Source of the DNA: Dichomitus squalens LYAD-421 SS1 | Lineage: Eukaryota > Basidiomycota > Agaricomycetes > Polyporales > Polyporaceae | DNA: 64,000 bases | NCBI RefSeq assembly: GCF_000275845.1 | Contig: NW_006766894.1 | Coordinates: 365,256-429,255 of the forward strand | Reading direction: 5' to 3' | Part shown: piece after piece, positions 11,835-24,046 of the stretch | Numbering within the stretch: the first letter of the stretch is position 1 | How the letters are laid out: each line of letters opens with the position of its first letter | Notes under the pieces: generated by a model | What the model saw: only the letters and a program-made list of their open reading frames with translations | Database searches by the model: none | Told to the model about the DNA's origin: nothing | Position numbers and translations under genes: made by a program

Positions 11835-13588
11835 CTGGTCGTATGAGATAAGCAGAGGCGAGGTTAGAGTGGAATGAACGTACGAGGTCGGTCGTCTCGG
11901 CGATCGCTATGGCCGCCGAGTATAATTCCATCTGAGTTGTCTATGCACGTTACATTAATTGTGGACGATGTATGCAGATGCCCGAAGAGGTGATTTCGAA
12001 AATCTCGATGCATCGAGGCAGCACAGGCAGCGAAAAGCATGGCGGTCTCGCGTATCAAACTCCTGTGTCAACCGTGGTTCCTCTTAATAGCATCCCAACG
12101 CCCCGGGGGGAAAACTAGAGGTGCGCAATCGCTACTCACCTTCCCCAAGGGTGCGACATACCAGTGTTGAATCTCTGATGGCTTCCTACGCGGGCGGTGA
12201 CTAGTGAGGACAGCCCAGTATCATACTTTCGTTCCTGCTTCAGGGTCAGGCGAAAAAGAGAAGATATGTCAGCCATGCCACTTACCGAGGGAGATAAGAT
12301 GTTTTTTGTAAACAACGTGCACACCACGCTGCTCGGGAAACGGCACGGACAGGACGCTTCGTCGCGAGCCGCTGACGATTGGGTGGAGGAAGACGTCCCC
12401 AAGGCGTTGTCTTCCGACGCCCCTACACGTATTTTCGTCGCATTCGCCGTCAATGACGACGATAGAGGTGGGACCCTCCGAGGTCAGAACGGAGCGCTCG
12501 ATGCTTGACATGGCAAAAGGGACTTAGGGCAAAATCCGACGTGGGTCGAAATCGGCACTGCGGCAAGATGCGTGCCATGAGGCAAAGCTGGTTGCCTCTC
12601 CTCTCCTCAAGCCAGCATACTAGGATGGAAATCAGTTTCTCTCTTCCGATGAACGACGACGGGCGCACCAAAAGATCTTCGCACCCTCAGCGTCACTAGC
12701 AGTGGACTGCCGCGGAGATGTATTGACCAGGAGAGCCATTGGCCACGCCTGGCTTACATGCGCGCTGTAGCCTGAGAGCGTGGCGGATATCGATACTATA
12801 GGGCCGAACAGCACTGACCGAGCACCATCCGGAAGGGAAATATACTCGTTCAGGCTAGACATGAACCTGTCTGCGGCACTCGTGCATTGGTTCCACCGCT
12901 GGCTAGGACGAAGGCGTGGTCCAAGATAGAACCTAATACAAGTACCAATGTCTGAGACCGGCCTGCCGGACGAGGGATAAGTGACTGGGTGAAACAGAGC
13001 CTTGGAACGCTATACCTCGGCTAGGAGTAACACTCTCGCCTTCAAAGAGCGCCCCAACGACTTCCATATCCGCGGACGCTGTGATCCTGATTCTGAGGAC
13101 GATTTTCCGGCTGCGTGTCGAAGCTAAGCAATGCTCAGAAGCATACTGGGGTACCGGTGAAGGTAGTCGTCTGGAGCCAAACAAGTCATGCCTGGCGTTT
13201 GGACGCGCAATTACGTACCATAGTCACCTCAAGGGTTACTACACCTAACAAGGATTTGAATGAAAACCAGCTCAGCGAGCGAAAAGACGTCCAAGCTAGA
13301 CACCAGTAACAGTCGCACTTGGGTGGGCACGACGTCCTTTGAAATGAAGGTCTTCGTAAGTGGCTGTCGCAATATCTGGCGAAATGCAGCAATGTTTCCA
13401 TGAGAAGCTGCAGCTGGGAGCTATATAGCTTGCGTCCAGCATCGAGGACACGGCAGGATGGAGGGTGGGCAGAATCAAGTCACTCGCGTACGCATACAGC
13501 GCAGGCGTGGGGGCCGCCTGCTCACGACTCTTCTTCGTTCTACTTCGTACCACCTCGATGATCACCGTCACCCTGTCCTGAACTCACC
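11835..13588. other. 1.75-kb stretch without a supported gene
   Basis: A 103-codon frame at 12197-12508 (+) and its shadow at 12136-12453 (-) are the largest here. Neither shows a domain or continues across splice sites. The last 100 bp precede the PIG-F start and probably hold its promoter. Confidence 0.4.
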
Positions 13589-14738
13589 ATGCCCTCGCGG
13601 AAAGGAAAGGGAAAGGCGGCGGAAGCCCCGCCCCCTCGAACGCAAATCCGACCGGAGCACCCCTCACAGCCCACGTACTTTCCCTTCGCCCGGTATACTT
13701 CAGTTGTCGGCGTGCACACATCGCTCCTCGCATTCACTGCACTCCTGTTGCCTGCAACTACGCCATCTCTTGGCGGAGTGTTGGCGCGATGGGACTTCAC
13801 CAGCAGAACGGAAGACCGAGATATCATGCAAGTTCTCACTGAGAATCCCTTACGGACACTGGCTTGGATCTGCACGGGCGCGCTCATCCTCCAATGCTGG
13901 TGGGCTGGTTGGGTCAAGGAGTGGTCTCTCACAGCTCGGGCCCGGAAGGTAGACAATGCGGAAGCTGCGAAACAGAAAATGGAGAGAGACGGATGGGAGG
14001 CTCAGCGGGAGCGCGTGGTGGTACGTCCTGTCTCTGCTTTGGCAACGTCTGGTCTGACCGTCTGTCCTTGGCATAGGCATATGGTAAGGCAGTGGGAACG
14101 ACTCTGGTTGCCTCATTCGCCTACCATGTAGTCGCTGTGTTATTTGGTGCCCCAGTTACGAGGTACAGTCCATCCTGAGAATCCGGAACTTCACCAAATG
14201 CTCATCGCGGACGGCTCTACGCAGCCATACACTTCAAACGTACTCCACGGCCCTCCTTCTTTCTATTCTCACTGTCCTACCTCCCGCATATGCCTTGGGG
14301 CCCCCCTCCTTTGGCTCTGACAGCCCCTCTCTCGTTAGTCGGCTTACATGGGTCCGTCTCTACGCCGAGCTCTCGTACGTACTCTTGTTTCTTCGATTCT
14401 CTTCACAAAACTCATTCTCAGTTCATATTCAGACCACGCACTGCCGTCGAAAGGGCTTTGGTTTACCCTGCTATCGGCACGGTCACCGGAGCATGGTTGG
14501 GCGCAGTACCTATAGGGCTTGACTGGGAGCGCCCTTGGCAGGTCCGTCTTGCATTGGTACCCGCAGCTGCTCACGTTGTGCTAACGGTTATGGAAAGGCG
14601 TGGCCGCTCACTCCGACTTTCGGCGCGATCGCGGGGTTCATCGTGGGGTCCTTGATCGCCCTGTTGGTTAGCGCAACCCTCGAGCTAGCTCAGGCAGACC
14701 GCCAACGGCGTCAAGCGGCGGACGTCAAGGCTTCATAA
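13589..14738 (+). CDS. GPI11: GPI-anchor ethanolamine-phosphate transferase subunit PIG-F/Gpi11
   Basis: PIG-F/Gpi11 is the membrane partner that stabilises the enzymes adding ethanolamine phosphate to the GPI core in the ER. I read five exons (13589-14020, 14077-14162, 14225-14378, 14422-14541, 14598-14738), 933 nt, 310 residues. The N-terminus is a short basic and Pro-rich cytosolic piece. Hydrophobic segments follow (around VGVHTSLLAFTALLLPA, LAWICTGALILQCWW, VASFAYHVVAVLFG and others). The family hallmark lies near the C-terminus: YPAIGTVTGAWLGAVPIGLD, then WERPWQAWPLTP, then a last membrane helix (IAGFIVGSLIALLVSATLEL). It converges with the Pho13-type gene on the minus strand, 193 bp away. 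Length and all hallmark positions fit a complete, working protein. Confidence 0.9.
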
Positions 14739-14931
14739 CGTCAGGTTTCCTGGTGTCTACAGTAGCCTTCATCTAGATCTGGCTTCTACATGTGCCCACC
14801 ATTCATTTAACTTATACAATCCTAATATTAACACCTTTATGTCTGCATCTATGGCCTTCTCTGCGGGAGCGAGTATCGAGCTTGAGCTTCTCGAACTCGC
14901 CTCCCCGTATTCTCCGCGTAACCAAGAGACA

Positions 14932-16157
14932 CTAGGAAATCAATGCCCGGAGATCGCCAATCGACCCTGTAACGTAGTCTGGCACGGTGGGCGACGCATT
15001 CGGGCCCGTGATCTCGCTTTCCTTCGTGATACCTGTAAGGAAAGTGCAGGCTCCGTTAGCCCGTGTCAAGGATACTTTCCTCATGCTCCCCCGCACGCAC
15101 CGCTCAGCACCAAGAGCGTCGATAGCCCGCCGGCCTTGCCAAACTCGATGTCGGTGTTCAGCCTGTCGCCCACCATGATCGTTCGCTTCGGATCGAAGTT
15201 GTGCCTGTTCAATCGCGATATTCGCATGAGCCCCCTTCTCCCGATTATCCTAGACAGATCGAGGCTACGCTGCACTCACTTAGCCTTGATGCAATCGAGC
15301 ATCGTGCTCTTAGGCTTCCCGATCGCTACGGGCTCCCTCCCCAGTGCATAGCGGAGCGGGGCGCTGACCGACCCTGCACCGGGGAGCAAGCCCTCTGCGG
15401 TAGGGTACGTGCTATCCTCGTTGGTGACGAGGAATTGGCAGCCTTCGTTGCGGAGAAGGTAGTTGAACGCCTTCGACAGCTTCGTGTAGTTGATAGAGGT
15501 GTCGAGCCCGCACAAGACCGCCCCGACGGAGGGGTCTGGTGTCCACTTCGCAAGGGAGAAGTTCTCGAGGGTGTTATCCTCTGGGTCCTGTGATGCATGC
15601 TGAGTCGGAGTGTACTGCAGGGGCCAACTGAAGATTCACCGTGCCGCCAATGTGCGCGATACCTTCTTCGTCCAGTTCCTCCTCGAGCCCTGCCATCCCG
15701 ATCACGTACACTTTCTTGTCCTTGGACATCTTCATCACCGACGAGATATACACCGCGGACGCGAACGCGGAGCCATAAATCTCATCCTTATTAACTTTCA
15801 GCCTTCGTGGTTTTCATGACCGAGGAGCGAGAGGACGTACGACGTGAGCCTCGACGCCAAGGGAGTCGAACTTCTTCTTGTAGTTCTTCCTCGACTTAGT
15901 CGCATTATTCGTGACGAACAACACCGACTTCTCTTACAGTGCACCGCAGATATAGTCGTGAACATGTCACTACTATGCTCCTAGATCTAAGCAAAGACTA
16001 GGGACGCACTGTGATGCCGCAGTAGCTGCAGGACGTCCGTCGCGCCGTCAATCAACTTGTCTCCCTGCCAAAGGACACCATCGCAGTCAAACAGCCAGGT
16101 GTCGTACTTGTCCAACAAGCTAGCGTAGTCCTCCCGAGTGCTCAAGCGGGCTGCCAT
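14932..16157 (-). CDS. PHO13: HAD phosphatase, 4-nitrophenylphosphatase / phosphoglycolate phosphatase (Pho13 type)
   Basis: This cytosolic haloacid-dehalogenase phosphatase likely clears toxic side products such as 2-phosphoglycolate and 4-phosphoerythronate, as known for yeast Pho13 and mammalian PGP. On the minus strand the start is [11 protein letters not shown], and the catalytic motif I is [12 protein letters not shown], with the nucleophile and acid Asp pair. Motif II is [11 protein letters not shown], the substrate Lys region is [11 protein letters not shown], and motif III is [13 protein letters not shown]. The last exon gives a C-terminus ending in LRALIS. All key residues are present. 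Two introns have unusual AAG acceptors (ending at 15933 and 15787 in plus coordinates); reading straight through either would hit stop codons. The gene lies head-to-tail downstream of eL34. The family call is firm; the exact substrate is inferred from homologues. Confidence 0.88.
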
Positions 16158-16669
16158 AGTGATCGAGATGGCCGTCGAGGTGCTACAAGTTCGGCCGGCG
16201 ATTGAGGCAAAACCCTGGACATAGGCGCGAGCAAGACTAGCAAATCCTTGACAATTTAATCGTAGGCTAGAAAGTATTTGCCACGGACGCTGCTAACCAC
16301 GCTCACTCATAGCACCCGTTGCTGCATCGAGGACCTCGTGTCGCATATGCACGGACAGGTATTCTCCAACCAAGACATTCAACCAGGCCGTGGTGCTTAC
16401 GGGATGCGCATTCGATGCATGGTGCGTTTCGCCTTTGTTATCGCGAAAGCTACACAGAAGTGCCCGCATACCGACCTCATCGGTCAAGTTTTGATTGCGA
16501 CAGTAAGCAGTACAATGCATGATGTAGAGCGACGAATGATGGAAGGCATGGCATGGTGCATCGAGAGCGTATGAGGAGAGGACATGAAGGCTGCCAGCCT
16601 CGTGTACTGTCCCCCAGTCGTATGATAGAGAAATACAGAGCCGCACGAGATCCAGAATACATCGGACGT
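16158..16669. other. Spacer between eL34 and the Pho13-type gene
   Basis: This 512-bp spacer must hold the 3' end of the eL34 transcript and the promoter of the phosphatase gene, both on the minus strand. Frames here are short and give no recognisable product. Confidence 0.4.
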
Positions 16670-17133
16670 TTACTTGCGGCCAGCCTTCTCCTGCGACTTG
16701 ATCACCTTCTTGACAATCTTCGCCTCCTCGACGAGGAATGCCCGGAGGATGCTGCGAAGTGCCTATGTGAGGAACTGAAAGGAATAGGGTAAGGGCGATG
16801 ACATACCGCGACTTCACGCAGTCACCGCATCGTGAGCCACCGTACGCCCGACGAACAGTCTTCTTCGTCTTGGAGATGGTAGCGTATTGACGGGGACGAA
16901 GGGCTGGGACCTAGAGAAGATACGCAAAGTGTTGAACAAAGGTCCGCAGCAAATGCAAGTGCAGCAAGACGTACACCAGGGAGCGCAATACCGCAGTCAC
17001 CACACTTGGGCGCAGTGGCGAGCTTTTTGAGGTGGTGGTATACAAGCTTGCCACCAGGAGTCTTCACCACCCGACGGCGGTTGGAAGTGGTGTTGTAGGG
17101 AGTGCGCTTGCGGAGGGTGACGCGTTGGGCCAT
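16670..17133 (-). CDS. RPL34: 60S ribosomal protein eL34
   Basis: This is a component of the cytosolic large ribosomal subunit. The minus-strand product begins MAQRVTLRKRTPYNTTSN and continues with VKTPGGKLVYHHLKK and the zinc-binding pair CGDC in TAPKCGDCGIALPG. After an intron it reads RPRQYATISKTKKTVRRAYG and the second CGDC of the zinc site (SRCGDCVKSR). A second intron leads to the last exon, ALRSILRAFLVEEAKIVKKV, ending KAGRK. The length, about 118 residues, fits the family. The frame is also open upstream of the chosen Met, but the family begins at MAQR. Strong expression is expected, although no specific promoter element was identified. Confidence 0.95.
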
Positions 17134-19030
17134 TGCTGGACTGCAAGGACATGCGTTCAGTACGATGTCGTTGAGCAAACCAATTCACCCGCGCGACCCA
17201 ATACCCCTTCTCGCCAACTTAATCCTGTCTCATCCAAGCCCATTCTCATCCGATCATCGAGACAAGCCTTCCATATCCTCCACCTCCTCTAGGGTCGCAC
17301 GGCCCACCAAAATGACGGGGAGAACTCACACTTGAGGATTTCAAGGGAGTTTGCCTGTAATTCCGGAGTCAATTAAAGGCCATAGAACGTAGAGGCAGCA
17401 TAACGACATACCTTGATCTTGAACTTGCTGTGGGCCGCCGCTGTCGAGTGTACTGTCCAGGTTCGTTGACTGGGTGGCTGGTGGTACTGCACAGTACCCG
17501 GAGTCTGCCGAAGCCACAAAGCCGCTTAACCTTCCAAACTCGGACGGTCTTTCTTGGTTCATGAAACCAGCGCTCGCAGGCTTGCTCGTCTACTAAATCG
17601 TCCGCTTTCAATGTGCTCGGGCAAACTTGGCCTCTCAACCCATATAGTATTACTGTCCCTTCCGCCTAGAGGTACAGAAACCTGCTACGTAAATCAGTTC
17701 TGTTTGCCGGAGCCTGTCACGACTTCCTGGTATTCCTGGACACTTACTGCCTGGTCGCAAATTTGGCACGACAATCCTATCTCCGGCGATCCAGCATCCC
17801 TCGGGCCTTTGCCATCTCAGGATACTTCAGTGCATCTCCCACGTGTTGAGGCACTGTCGAATGTGCTCGGGTTTTGAGCGTCCTTCACAGTCAGCCGCAA
17901 TCCCTAGGTCTGGAGCCTCCGACGCTTGATAAGGAAACGTAAAATCGACTATACCCTTCGGCCGTTCTCTGCTGTGGTCAGCAAAACTATCTGTCGTTGC
18001 GTTTATCTCTGTACCCGCCATCACTCATTCGCCTAGGCTGTCAATGGTTGGCACCATGACGCCGGATGTCATCGACATCCTCGGCGACTCACAATCCTTT
18101 CAGGGTCCTCATCGATGACACTCACATGTTACGACCTTCCACGGTTGACAGCCCCTTCTACTTCACCCGTTGGTCCGATAGTCTCAGGACCAAGGGGCTG
18201 TATCTCGCACGTAGAATTGTCTCCTGACGTGAGTGTATCACAGAACGATGTTCGGGCCCGCAATTCCCGCATTGTCCCTCTGTCCCGCGGCTCTCCCCCT
18301 AGTACCATCGAATCCCGATTTCAATACGAGTTCACCGCAGCTCACGGACATCTGCGTGCTCGTCGGACGAAAGCGCGATCCTTACGTCGGCCACGTCGTC
18401 AAGCCAGCATGTGCTCGACGCAATCTAACCCGGTTGCGCCATGAACCCGGTTTTATTTCAGCCTATTGGCTCATTAAGCTGCGCTCGCATATGTATGGGG
18501 TGCATCTAGTGAACATCGCAATATGCTCGAGCCGGTGATCCATCATCCGAGATTCGCGGCTTCCCTTTGAGATGGAGAACAATGCCAGGGGGAAGCGAGA
18601 GGAATGCGTCTCACGATCTGCGCGGTGCCCGCGCACGATGAGAGGGAGTTTCTCGGTAAGACTACCGCCACACGAGTTTAATTAGACAGCACCAACGTCT
18701 AAAAGCCCCGCTAGCTTAGCCACCGGTAACCACATATCGTTGGTGTCCTGAGCGGAATATATTGCATATTAAGTTATCCCGCGAAGCTTGACTTGTCGAT
18801 CGCGACAAGGGACTACGGGAGTAGCGCGGCGCAACGGTTGTCCATAATCACCCCTGAAATCGCATTGCCGGCGGTTTTTGCGTGGACGTGTGTGTGAAGT
18901 GAACCTTGGTGCAGAGATGAAGCGGTCAAACACCCCAAAAGATCGATAGGCAAGGACCCTAGGCCTAGTACTCGTACCTGTCTAACCGGCATACCGAACA
19001 TCCAGCCATCGGCCGATGAGCGCGACAGCA
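17134..19030. other. 1.9-kb spacer without a supported gene
   Basis: The first 200 bp carry C/T-rich runs typical of a fungal 5' leader and probably belong to the eL34 promoter and untranslated region. The remaining frames (17554-17877, 18115-18444, 18233-18538 on plus; 18813-19031 on minus) show no domain. Confidence 0.4.
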
Positions 19031-20848
19031 TTAATACTCCCTGTCGAACTTCTTGTACGAGTGCTTCTCGTACTCTTTTGTCTTGCGCCTCGCCTTCTTG
19101 GTACTGTGGATAAGCCGTGTGCGGTTAGCGAGACACTCCAGGGCAACAAATGCGACGGCTAGTACGCACGTAACGACGGCGCGCGGCTCGATGAGCGCAC
19201 GATGTTGCATGCTAACGAACCGATCCCTAAACAAGTTACCCTCAGGCTGAATCAAGGAGGGGTTGTTAGCTGATCGGTCTGAAATGGGTACGCCGCGGAG
19301 GAGGCACGTACCTTAAGCGCACGCAAGCTCTCGCTGAGCTCCTCCCCGAGCTGGACATCGATCTCACCCTCGGGGACCTTATGCTTCCCAATCTTCTGTC
19401 CTGCCAGCCCTCGCTTGAGCTTCTCCTGCATCTGCGCCTGTCGCTGTGCACGGAGTCGCTCGCGCGTTGCGAGGTCGCGTGCGATAGATTTGCGGAGTGC
19501 TTTCGCGGAGTCGACGGACGCGAGCATCCGTTTCCGCGCAGCCTTCTCCGCCAAAGCGCGCTTCTACATTGTGTGCGTGTGTGAGCACACCACCCGACAG
19601 CGACGATGCCAAGGAACCCGCGACGCACCTCCGCACGCAATTTCTCAGCCTTCTTCCTTTGCTGCTTGGTCTTCCTCTCTGGCACCTTCTTTGGCGGCGG
19701 TGGCTCCGCTCCCTCGCCCTCCTCCTCGTCGGCTTGGTCAGCGATCTCCGGAACTGTCATGCCAGGGGCGACGCCCGCTGCGACGTGAACTGCTGCCTCT
19801 GCTGCCGCTATCTGCCGCGCCTGCTCCATCTTGGCCTTCATCGCCTCCAGCTCGTCCACGCCCTTGTACTTCTGCTCTTCCACTTCGTTTGCCGCACGGA
19901 GAAGCTCTTGATGCGAGGTTAGAGGAGGATTATAAGACTGGCCCTCATGCGGCGAGGGCACAGCTGCTAGGGAGATGAGCGAACGGGGATGATGCGATTG
20001 AGGTGCCTAGATAGTGCGCCGCCAGCGGGCATAACATCATGAGAACCATTAGTTCGCCGGCAAAGGCAGTTGGAAGGCTGACGAGACGCACCTTGACCGG
20101 CACACTCTCGGGCACCTCCTCAGCCCACACGTCGTACGTCCCAGCTTTCTTTGCCGCCTCGCTCAACTCTAGCATCGCGCTCCCCTCTCCGACCTGATCT
20201 GGGTCCACATACGCATTGAATGGCCCACGCCTCAGCTTCTGGCCTATCCTGAGCAGCTTGCTCTTGTCCTCATGTGTGACCAATTTACGCTTTTCGGCCT
20301 TAGTCGTTGACGATGAGGATGACGCAGACGCGCGAGAGAAGACGGCAGGGACGGCGGAGCGTTGGGCAAGGATTTTGGTGGACGTGAGCACGCGCTCTGA
20401 GAATTTCGGGAGGGTTTTGCGGACTACACGTATCAATCATGTCTATGTCGTTAGCCATTGCAGAGATATCCTCTGCGATGCAAAGCTCCGGGGAAAGAGG
20501 AGAGAGCACGTACTCTGATCGTCTCCAGCGACATCGACCTGGAACAGCTCCTCATCTTTTTTCTTTTGTAGCGCGGTCCTGCACAATTGAGGTGCACTGT
20601 CAGAAATCCTAATCTTCGCTGAGTGCGCATGCAACAACACACCCAGTGAGCCGCTCCTCCGTCCGAAGCTCCTCCAAGCCTTCCTCAACTTCGTCCAGGT
20701 CGACATTTTTCCTCCAGGCGCGCTTGCCTTTTCGGCTACTCTGGTTCCGCTGAGCTGGTGCGCCGACAGACGAGCCAGCAGCCTTCCCTGCCACCTGCTC
20801 AGCGATCGAGGCTCCTAATGTCGAGGCTATGAACGTAGTCGCCGCCAT
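19031..20848 (-). CDS. NOP53: Ribosome biogenesis protein Nop53 (GLTSCR2 family)
   Basis: Nop53 is a nucleolar factor for 60S subunit assembly and, in yeast, recruits the exosome helicase Mtr4 to 7S pre-rRNA. Family hallmarks appear in order on the minus strand. The N-terminus has RKGKRAWRKNVDLDEVEEGL. The next exons carry LFQVDVAGDD, KTLPKFSERVLTSTKIL and LRRGPFNAYVDPDQ. A long acidic, then Lys/Arg-rich helix follows (PPPPKKVPERKTKQQRKKAE), with KIGKHKVPEGEIDVQLGEEL. The conserved C-terminus has EGNLFRDRFVSMQHRALIEP and ends KEYEKHSYKKFDREY. The start at 20848 (MAATTF) is one of two possible in-frame Mets; an upstream one at 20920 also exists. At least four introns are needed. A tRNA-Gly lies 109 bp upstream on the other strand. 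Confidence 0.9.
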
Positions 20849-20956
20849 GTGAAGAAATAGTTTAGAGGCAGGCGCAACGGGAATGTTGATACAAGCACTT
20901 AGGAGTGCAAGGAATGTCAATCGAGACTCGTCCTTGATCGCAAGCTCGGCCTCAAG

Positions 20957-21027
20957 GCATTAATGGGGTAGTGGTAACCTGGGTCGTTGCCATCGACCCG
21001 CCGGGGGTTCGATTCCCCCTTAATGCA
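20957..21027 (+). tRNA. tRNA-Gly (GCC)
   Basis: The acceptor arms GCATTAA and TTAATGC pair over 7 bp with discriminator A. The anticodon stem GGGTCG/CGACCC closes a 7-nt loop, TTGCCAT, giving anticodon GCC. The T arm is GGGGG-TTCGATT-CCCCC. There is no intron. An identical 71-nt copy lies at 30875-30945. Confidence 0.95.
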
Positions 21028-21509
21028 GTGAGCTATTGCGCATATTGTGTTTTTTGCGTTTGCCTTGTCTTTTTCTCTATTAATGTCGACGCTTGTTGCG
21101 TCGATCGCACAAATAGTACTATTACAAACCCATGTCACTGTCAGTCCGTCGCTATCTAGCTTTCGGTTCGAGCTCATCTCATATCTGTGGCCGTGTCTCG
21201 AGAGCGAGGGCTCAGCGGCACCTCATCTATATTCTGTCCACTATCAAGACTCTGCGCATAATTTCAGCACTATCGGACAATCGTAACGTCGGTGTACAGA
21301 TCGCCTCTCCAGTGATCCAAACGTATACGGAGGACCACAGCGCCAAGTGTTTATTGTGGTACATACAGTACATGGTCCAGCTACGACGGTAATACTACCA
21401 ACAGAAAGCAATGTCGACCGGTTTCAACCGAAAAATTCAACGCGCACGCGGTATGCACAACAAGTAGAAGAGATGAACGCGATGTCCATGCACAGCATTG
21501 TACGCGACA
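21028..21509. other. Spacer after tRNA-Gly
   Basis: About 480 bp between the tRNA and the 3' end of the stress-protein gene. A short T-rich run (tgttttttgcgtt, starting at about 21047) may end RNA polymerase III transcription. Small frames give no recognisable product. Confidence 0.4.
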
Positions 21510-22681
21510 TTATCGGGTCAGAGCGGAGAACATGGGGACGGAGAGATTACCGTTGGTCTTTGACTTGGTCCTCGTCAACCTACATGAATGGGCGGGATTA
21601 GGTGCTGGAAATGTCGCCTCCGCATCGAGGGATGGGACGAAGCACGCAGGGTACGACTTACGTGTCGAAGTGCTGGCCGCGCTTGGGGTCTGCGCGTCGT
21701 TTCGCCATCGTCTTGCGCACTTTGCTCTCGGGTCGGATGACGATGACTGGTACGGGCGAGTGGCTGAGGCAGTATCTGGGGGCAACGCGTTATTGTCGCA
21801 CGCATGATCGATGGGGTAAGATGGGGGAGCGAGATCACTCACTTCGATACGCTTCCGACACCAGGCGCACCAAATGCACCCGCCCATGCCTGCATCACGC
21901 TCCGCTGCCCCCGCGTACCAACGACGACAGACTCGGGACGGTACAGCGCGATCAGTCGGTCGATGGTCTGCGTCACCTTGCCCGCGATATACTCGACGAT
22001 GATAGAGAGCTTCCGCTCGGAGTCATACTCGACGCATCTCTCCTGGATAAGGCGCATCAGCTCGCGGGCATCTTCGCGATACTGGTCGTGGTCTTTCTCT
22101 GCTGATTCTCGAGTCAGAGGTTTCGCGCGTTGTTATCGCGAGGTTATCTCGAACGCACCGAAGTCATCGGGGTCAATGCCCCGGAATACGACTAGCTCAT
22201 CCCCGTCTTGCACCAAACTCTCTAAGCACCACTCCAGTGCCTGACTGCCGCTCTCATCGGGGCTGGACGCACACAGGAAGACACGCGTGCTCCGCGTCCT
22301 GGTGTAGCCTTCGCTCTGCACGTGTAGCGTGTAGGAGAACATGCTCGCCTGCGGGTTCTCAAGAGTATCGAAGGACACCTTCGGCTGGTATCCCTGGGCT
22401 GCGACCAGGGGCGACCCAGGGCCCTGAGAGGAGCTGAAGGCGACCATCGATGAAGACGGGTGTGCGGAACTGTACGGTGATGGTCCGCCGCTGATGCCTG
22501 GACTTGGAGTCGTAATGGAGGATGGTGGGGAGGCGAGAGGCAAAGTTGCTATTGGGGGAGATAGGAGAGGAGAGGAGACAGAGGGTTGGTTGGGAGTGCC
22601 TGGCCGGGACGAGTGCTTCATCGCGGAGCGAAGCGGGGGCGGCGGAAGGGGGATGTAGTGCGGGCGGTCCGGCGAGGCCAT
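21510..22681 (-). CDS. Universal stress protein (UspA) domain protein
   Basis: The start is MASPDRPHYIPLP. The first 110 residues are Pro/Ser-rich and disordered. The Usp alpha/beta domain then follows: a first strand in RVFLCASSPDESGSQALEWC, a helix and strand to DGDELVVFRGIDPDDF, the next exon with REDARELMRLIQERC and RKLSIIVEYIAGKVTQTI, and the nucleotide-loop strand PESVVVGTRGQRS. The last conserved strand is SKYCLSHSPVPVIVIRPE. The G-x2-G-x(8-9)-G-[ST] ATP-binding loop is only partly matched. The C-terminal end is uncertain: a donor after QHFDT can join an acceptor that gives a stop at 21598-21600, or a later one that ends at 21510 after TRTKSK. Three introns are needed. Fungal members of this kind are widespread but of unknown role. 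Confidence 0.85.
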
Positions 22682-23111
22682 CCTTGGAACACCAATCGTT
22701 GAGTGGCTCCTTGGAGATACTCGTTCGGAAACTGGTATGAGTCTATGGGTGCATCGTTTTAATAGATTGCCCAACACGGGGTCCCACAGACAAGAATACA
22801 CACGCACCTTGGGCTTGGCTTGGTGCAAGATGCGCCGCTCCTTGTCTTCGTTTGTGGAGGTATCACGGTCTGACGACCAGCGTCGTCTAACTTCCCAATT
22901 TCTTCGTGAATCCGGGTCGTGCAGCTCACGAAACGTCTAAGACACTAGGTAGAAATGCAGGCAGACGGAAGAGAGGATTTGGTAGCGGGTAGGGTATGGA
23001 CAGACTCGGGCGCGCCGCGGTGCAGGTACCGGCTTTGCACGCCAAGCGTACGCACATCGGAGTTTGAATCCTTCTTGGCCCTCGACCTTGACCTCATCTC
23101 CAGCCTCGACC
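22682..23111. promoter_or_regulatory. Shared divergent promoter region
   Basis: The 430 bp between the start codons of the stress-protein gene (minus) and the WW-domain gene (plus) must hold both promoters and leaders. No specific factor-binding site could be supported by eye. Confidence 0.4.
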
Positions 23112-24046
23112 ATGTCCCGCTCGCCTTCCCCCTCCGGAGCCGCCTCCCCAGCCGCCCCCCACGACCACTCACCTAGTCGCGAGGATTCTGAAGCTGTCTC
23201 AGTCCCCTCCGGACAGGAACGCGGGCAGTCAGAGGCCACAGACGACTCGGAGAGCAAGTCGCGTGATGACGCCTCGGCTGAACCCACACCTTCTCCCTCC
23301 GCCGCGAATGCTGCATCTGCCTCTGCCTCTACGTCTACCTCCGAGTCCTCTTCTGCGTCCCCGTCAGCATCAGCGGCTTCTCAGGGCACTTGGCAGGCGG
23401 TATGGTCCCCTGCTCACAGTGCCTACTATTTCTACAACTCGGTAACGCAAGAAACGACATGGGTCAACCCTCTCCAGCCTACTGCTGAGGCAGGCCCCTC
23501 CAACACCAGCACCTCGGAAGCACCGTCCAGCTCGAAAGCGGGACCCTCCCAGCAACAACCTACCTCCTCAATCCCAAACTACGACCTGTATACCGCGGCT
23601 GCCGCACAAGGCATCGACCCCGCGCTCGCCCATCTCGACCCTTCGCTCGTCACTGCCGGCTCTTCGACCCCGGCCGCATTCACGTATACGGCAAAGTTCA
23701 ACGCGCGTACAGGGACGTTCGCGCGGCCCGATGGCCGGGACCCGACGCACCTGTCCGAGTACGAGCGGGCGAAGCGGATGAGCGAGTTCTACTTCGACGT
23801 GAACGCGTGGGAGAACGAGGTCGCACAGCGCAAGCTCGAAGAGGCGCATGAGGAGGAGGAAGGGAGGAAGCGGAAGAGGCCGACAAAGAAGGACCTGGTG
23901 AGTACCGTTCGAGTTTCGGTGGTTGACGGAGGGTTTTGTGCTTGCAGGTCGAACGATGCTGATAGCAAGAACGTGCGCAACAGGAACGGTTCAAGGAACA
24001 GAAAAAGCAGAAGAAATTGGCAAAGACGGCGTGGTTGCGTACGTAG
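23112..24046 (+). CDS. WW-domain protein
   Basis: The product is about 280 residues. The first 90 are Ser/Ala/Pro/Glu-rich and disordered. One WW domain follows at about residues 96-126: WQAVWSPAHSAYYFYNSVTQ, then TTWVNPL, keeping both Trp residues, the Tyr pair and the terminal Pro. WW domains bind Pro-rich ligands. The second half has AFTYTAKFNARTGTFARPDG and a charged helix with YERAKRMSEFYFDVNAWENE. The C-terminus, after one intron, is Lys-rich (ERFKEQKKQKKLAKTAWLRT). This architecture suggests a nuclear RNA-processing or transcription-linked protein, but that is inference. An in-frame Met lies 16 codons upstream; the chosen one gives the typical Ser/Pro start. Confidence 0.82.

Noticed and set aside
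15787..16012. Nonsense codons in the Pho13-type phosphatase
   Set aside because: The stops fall inside introns if AAG acceptors are used, and all catalytic motifs stay in frame. I treat the gene as functional.
19266..19961. 231-codon single frame as the whole protein
   Set aside because: Only its first half is part of Nop53; after the intron the correct frame is a different one, so the later part of this frame is a read-through artefact.
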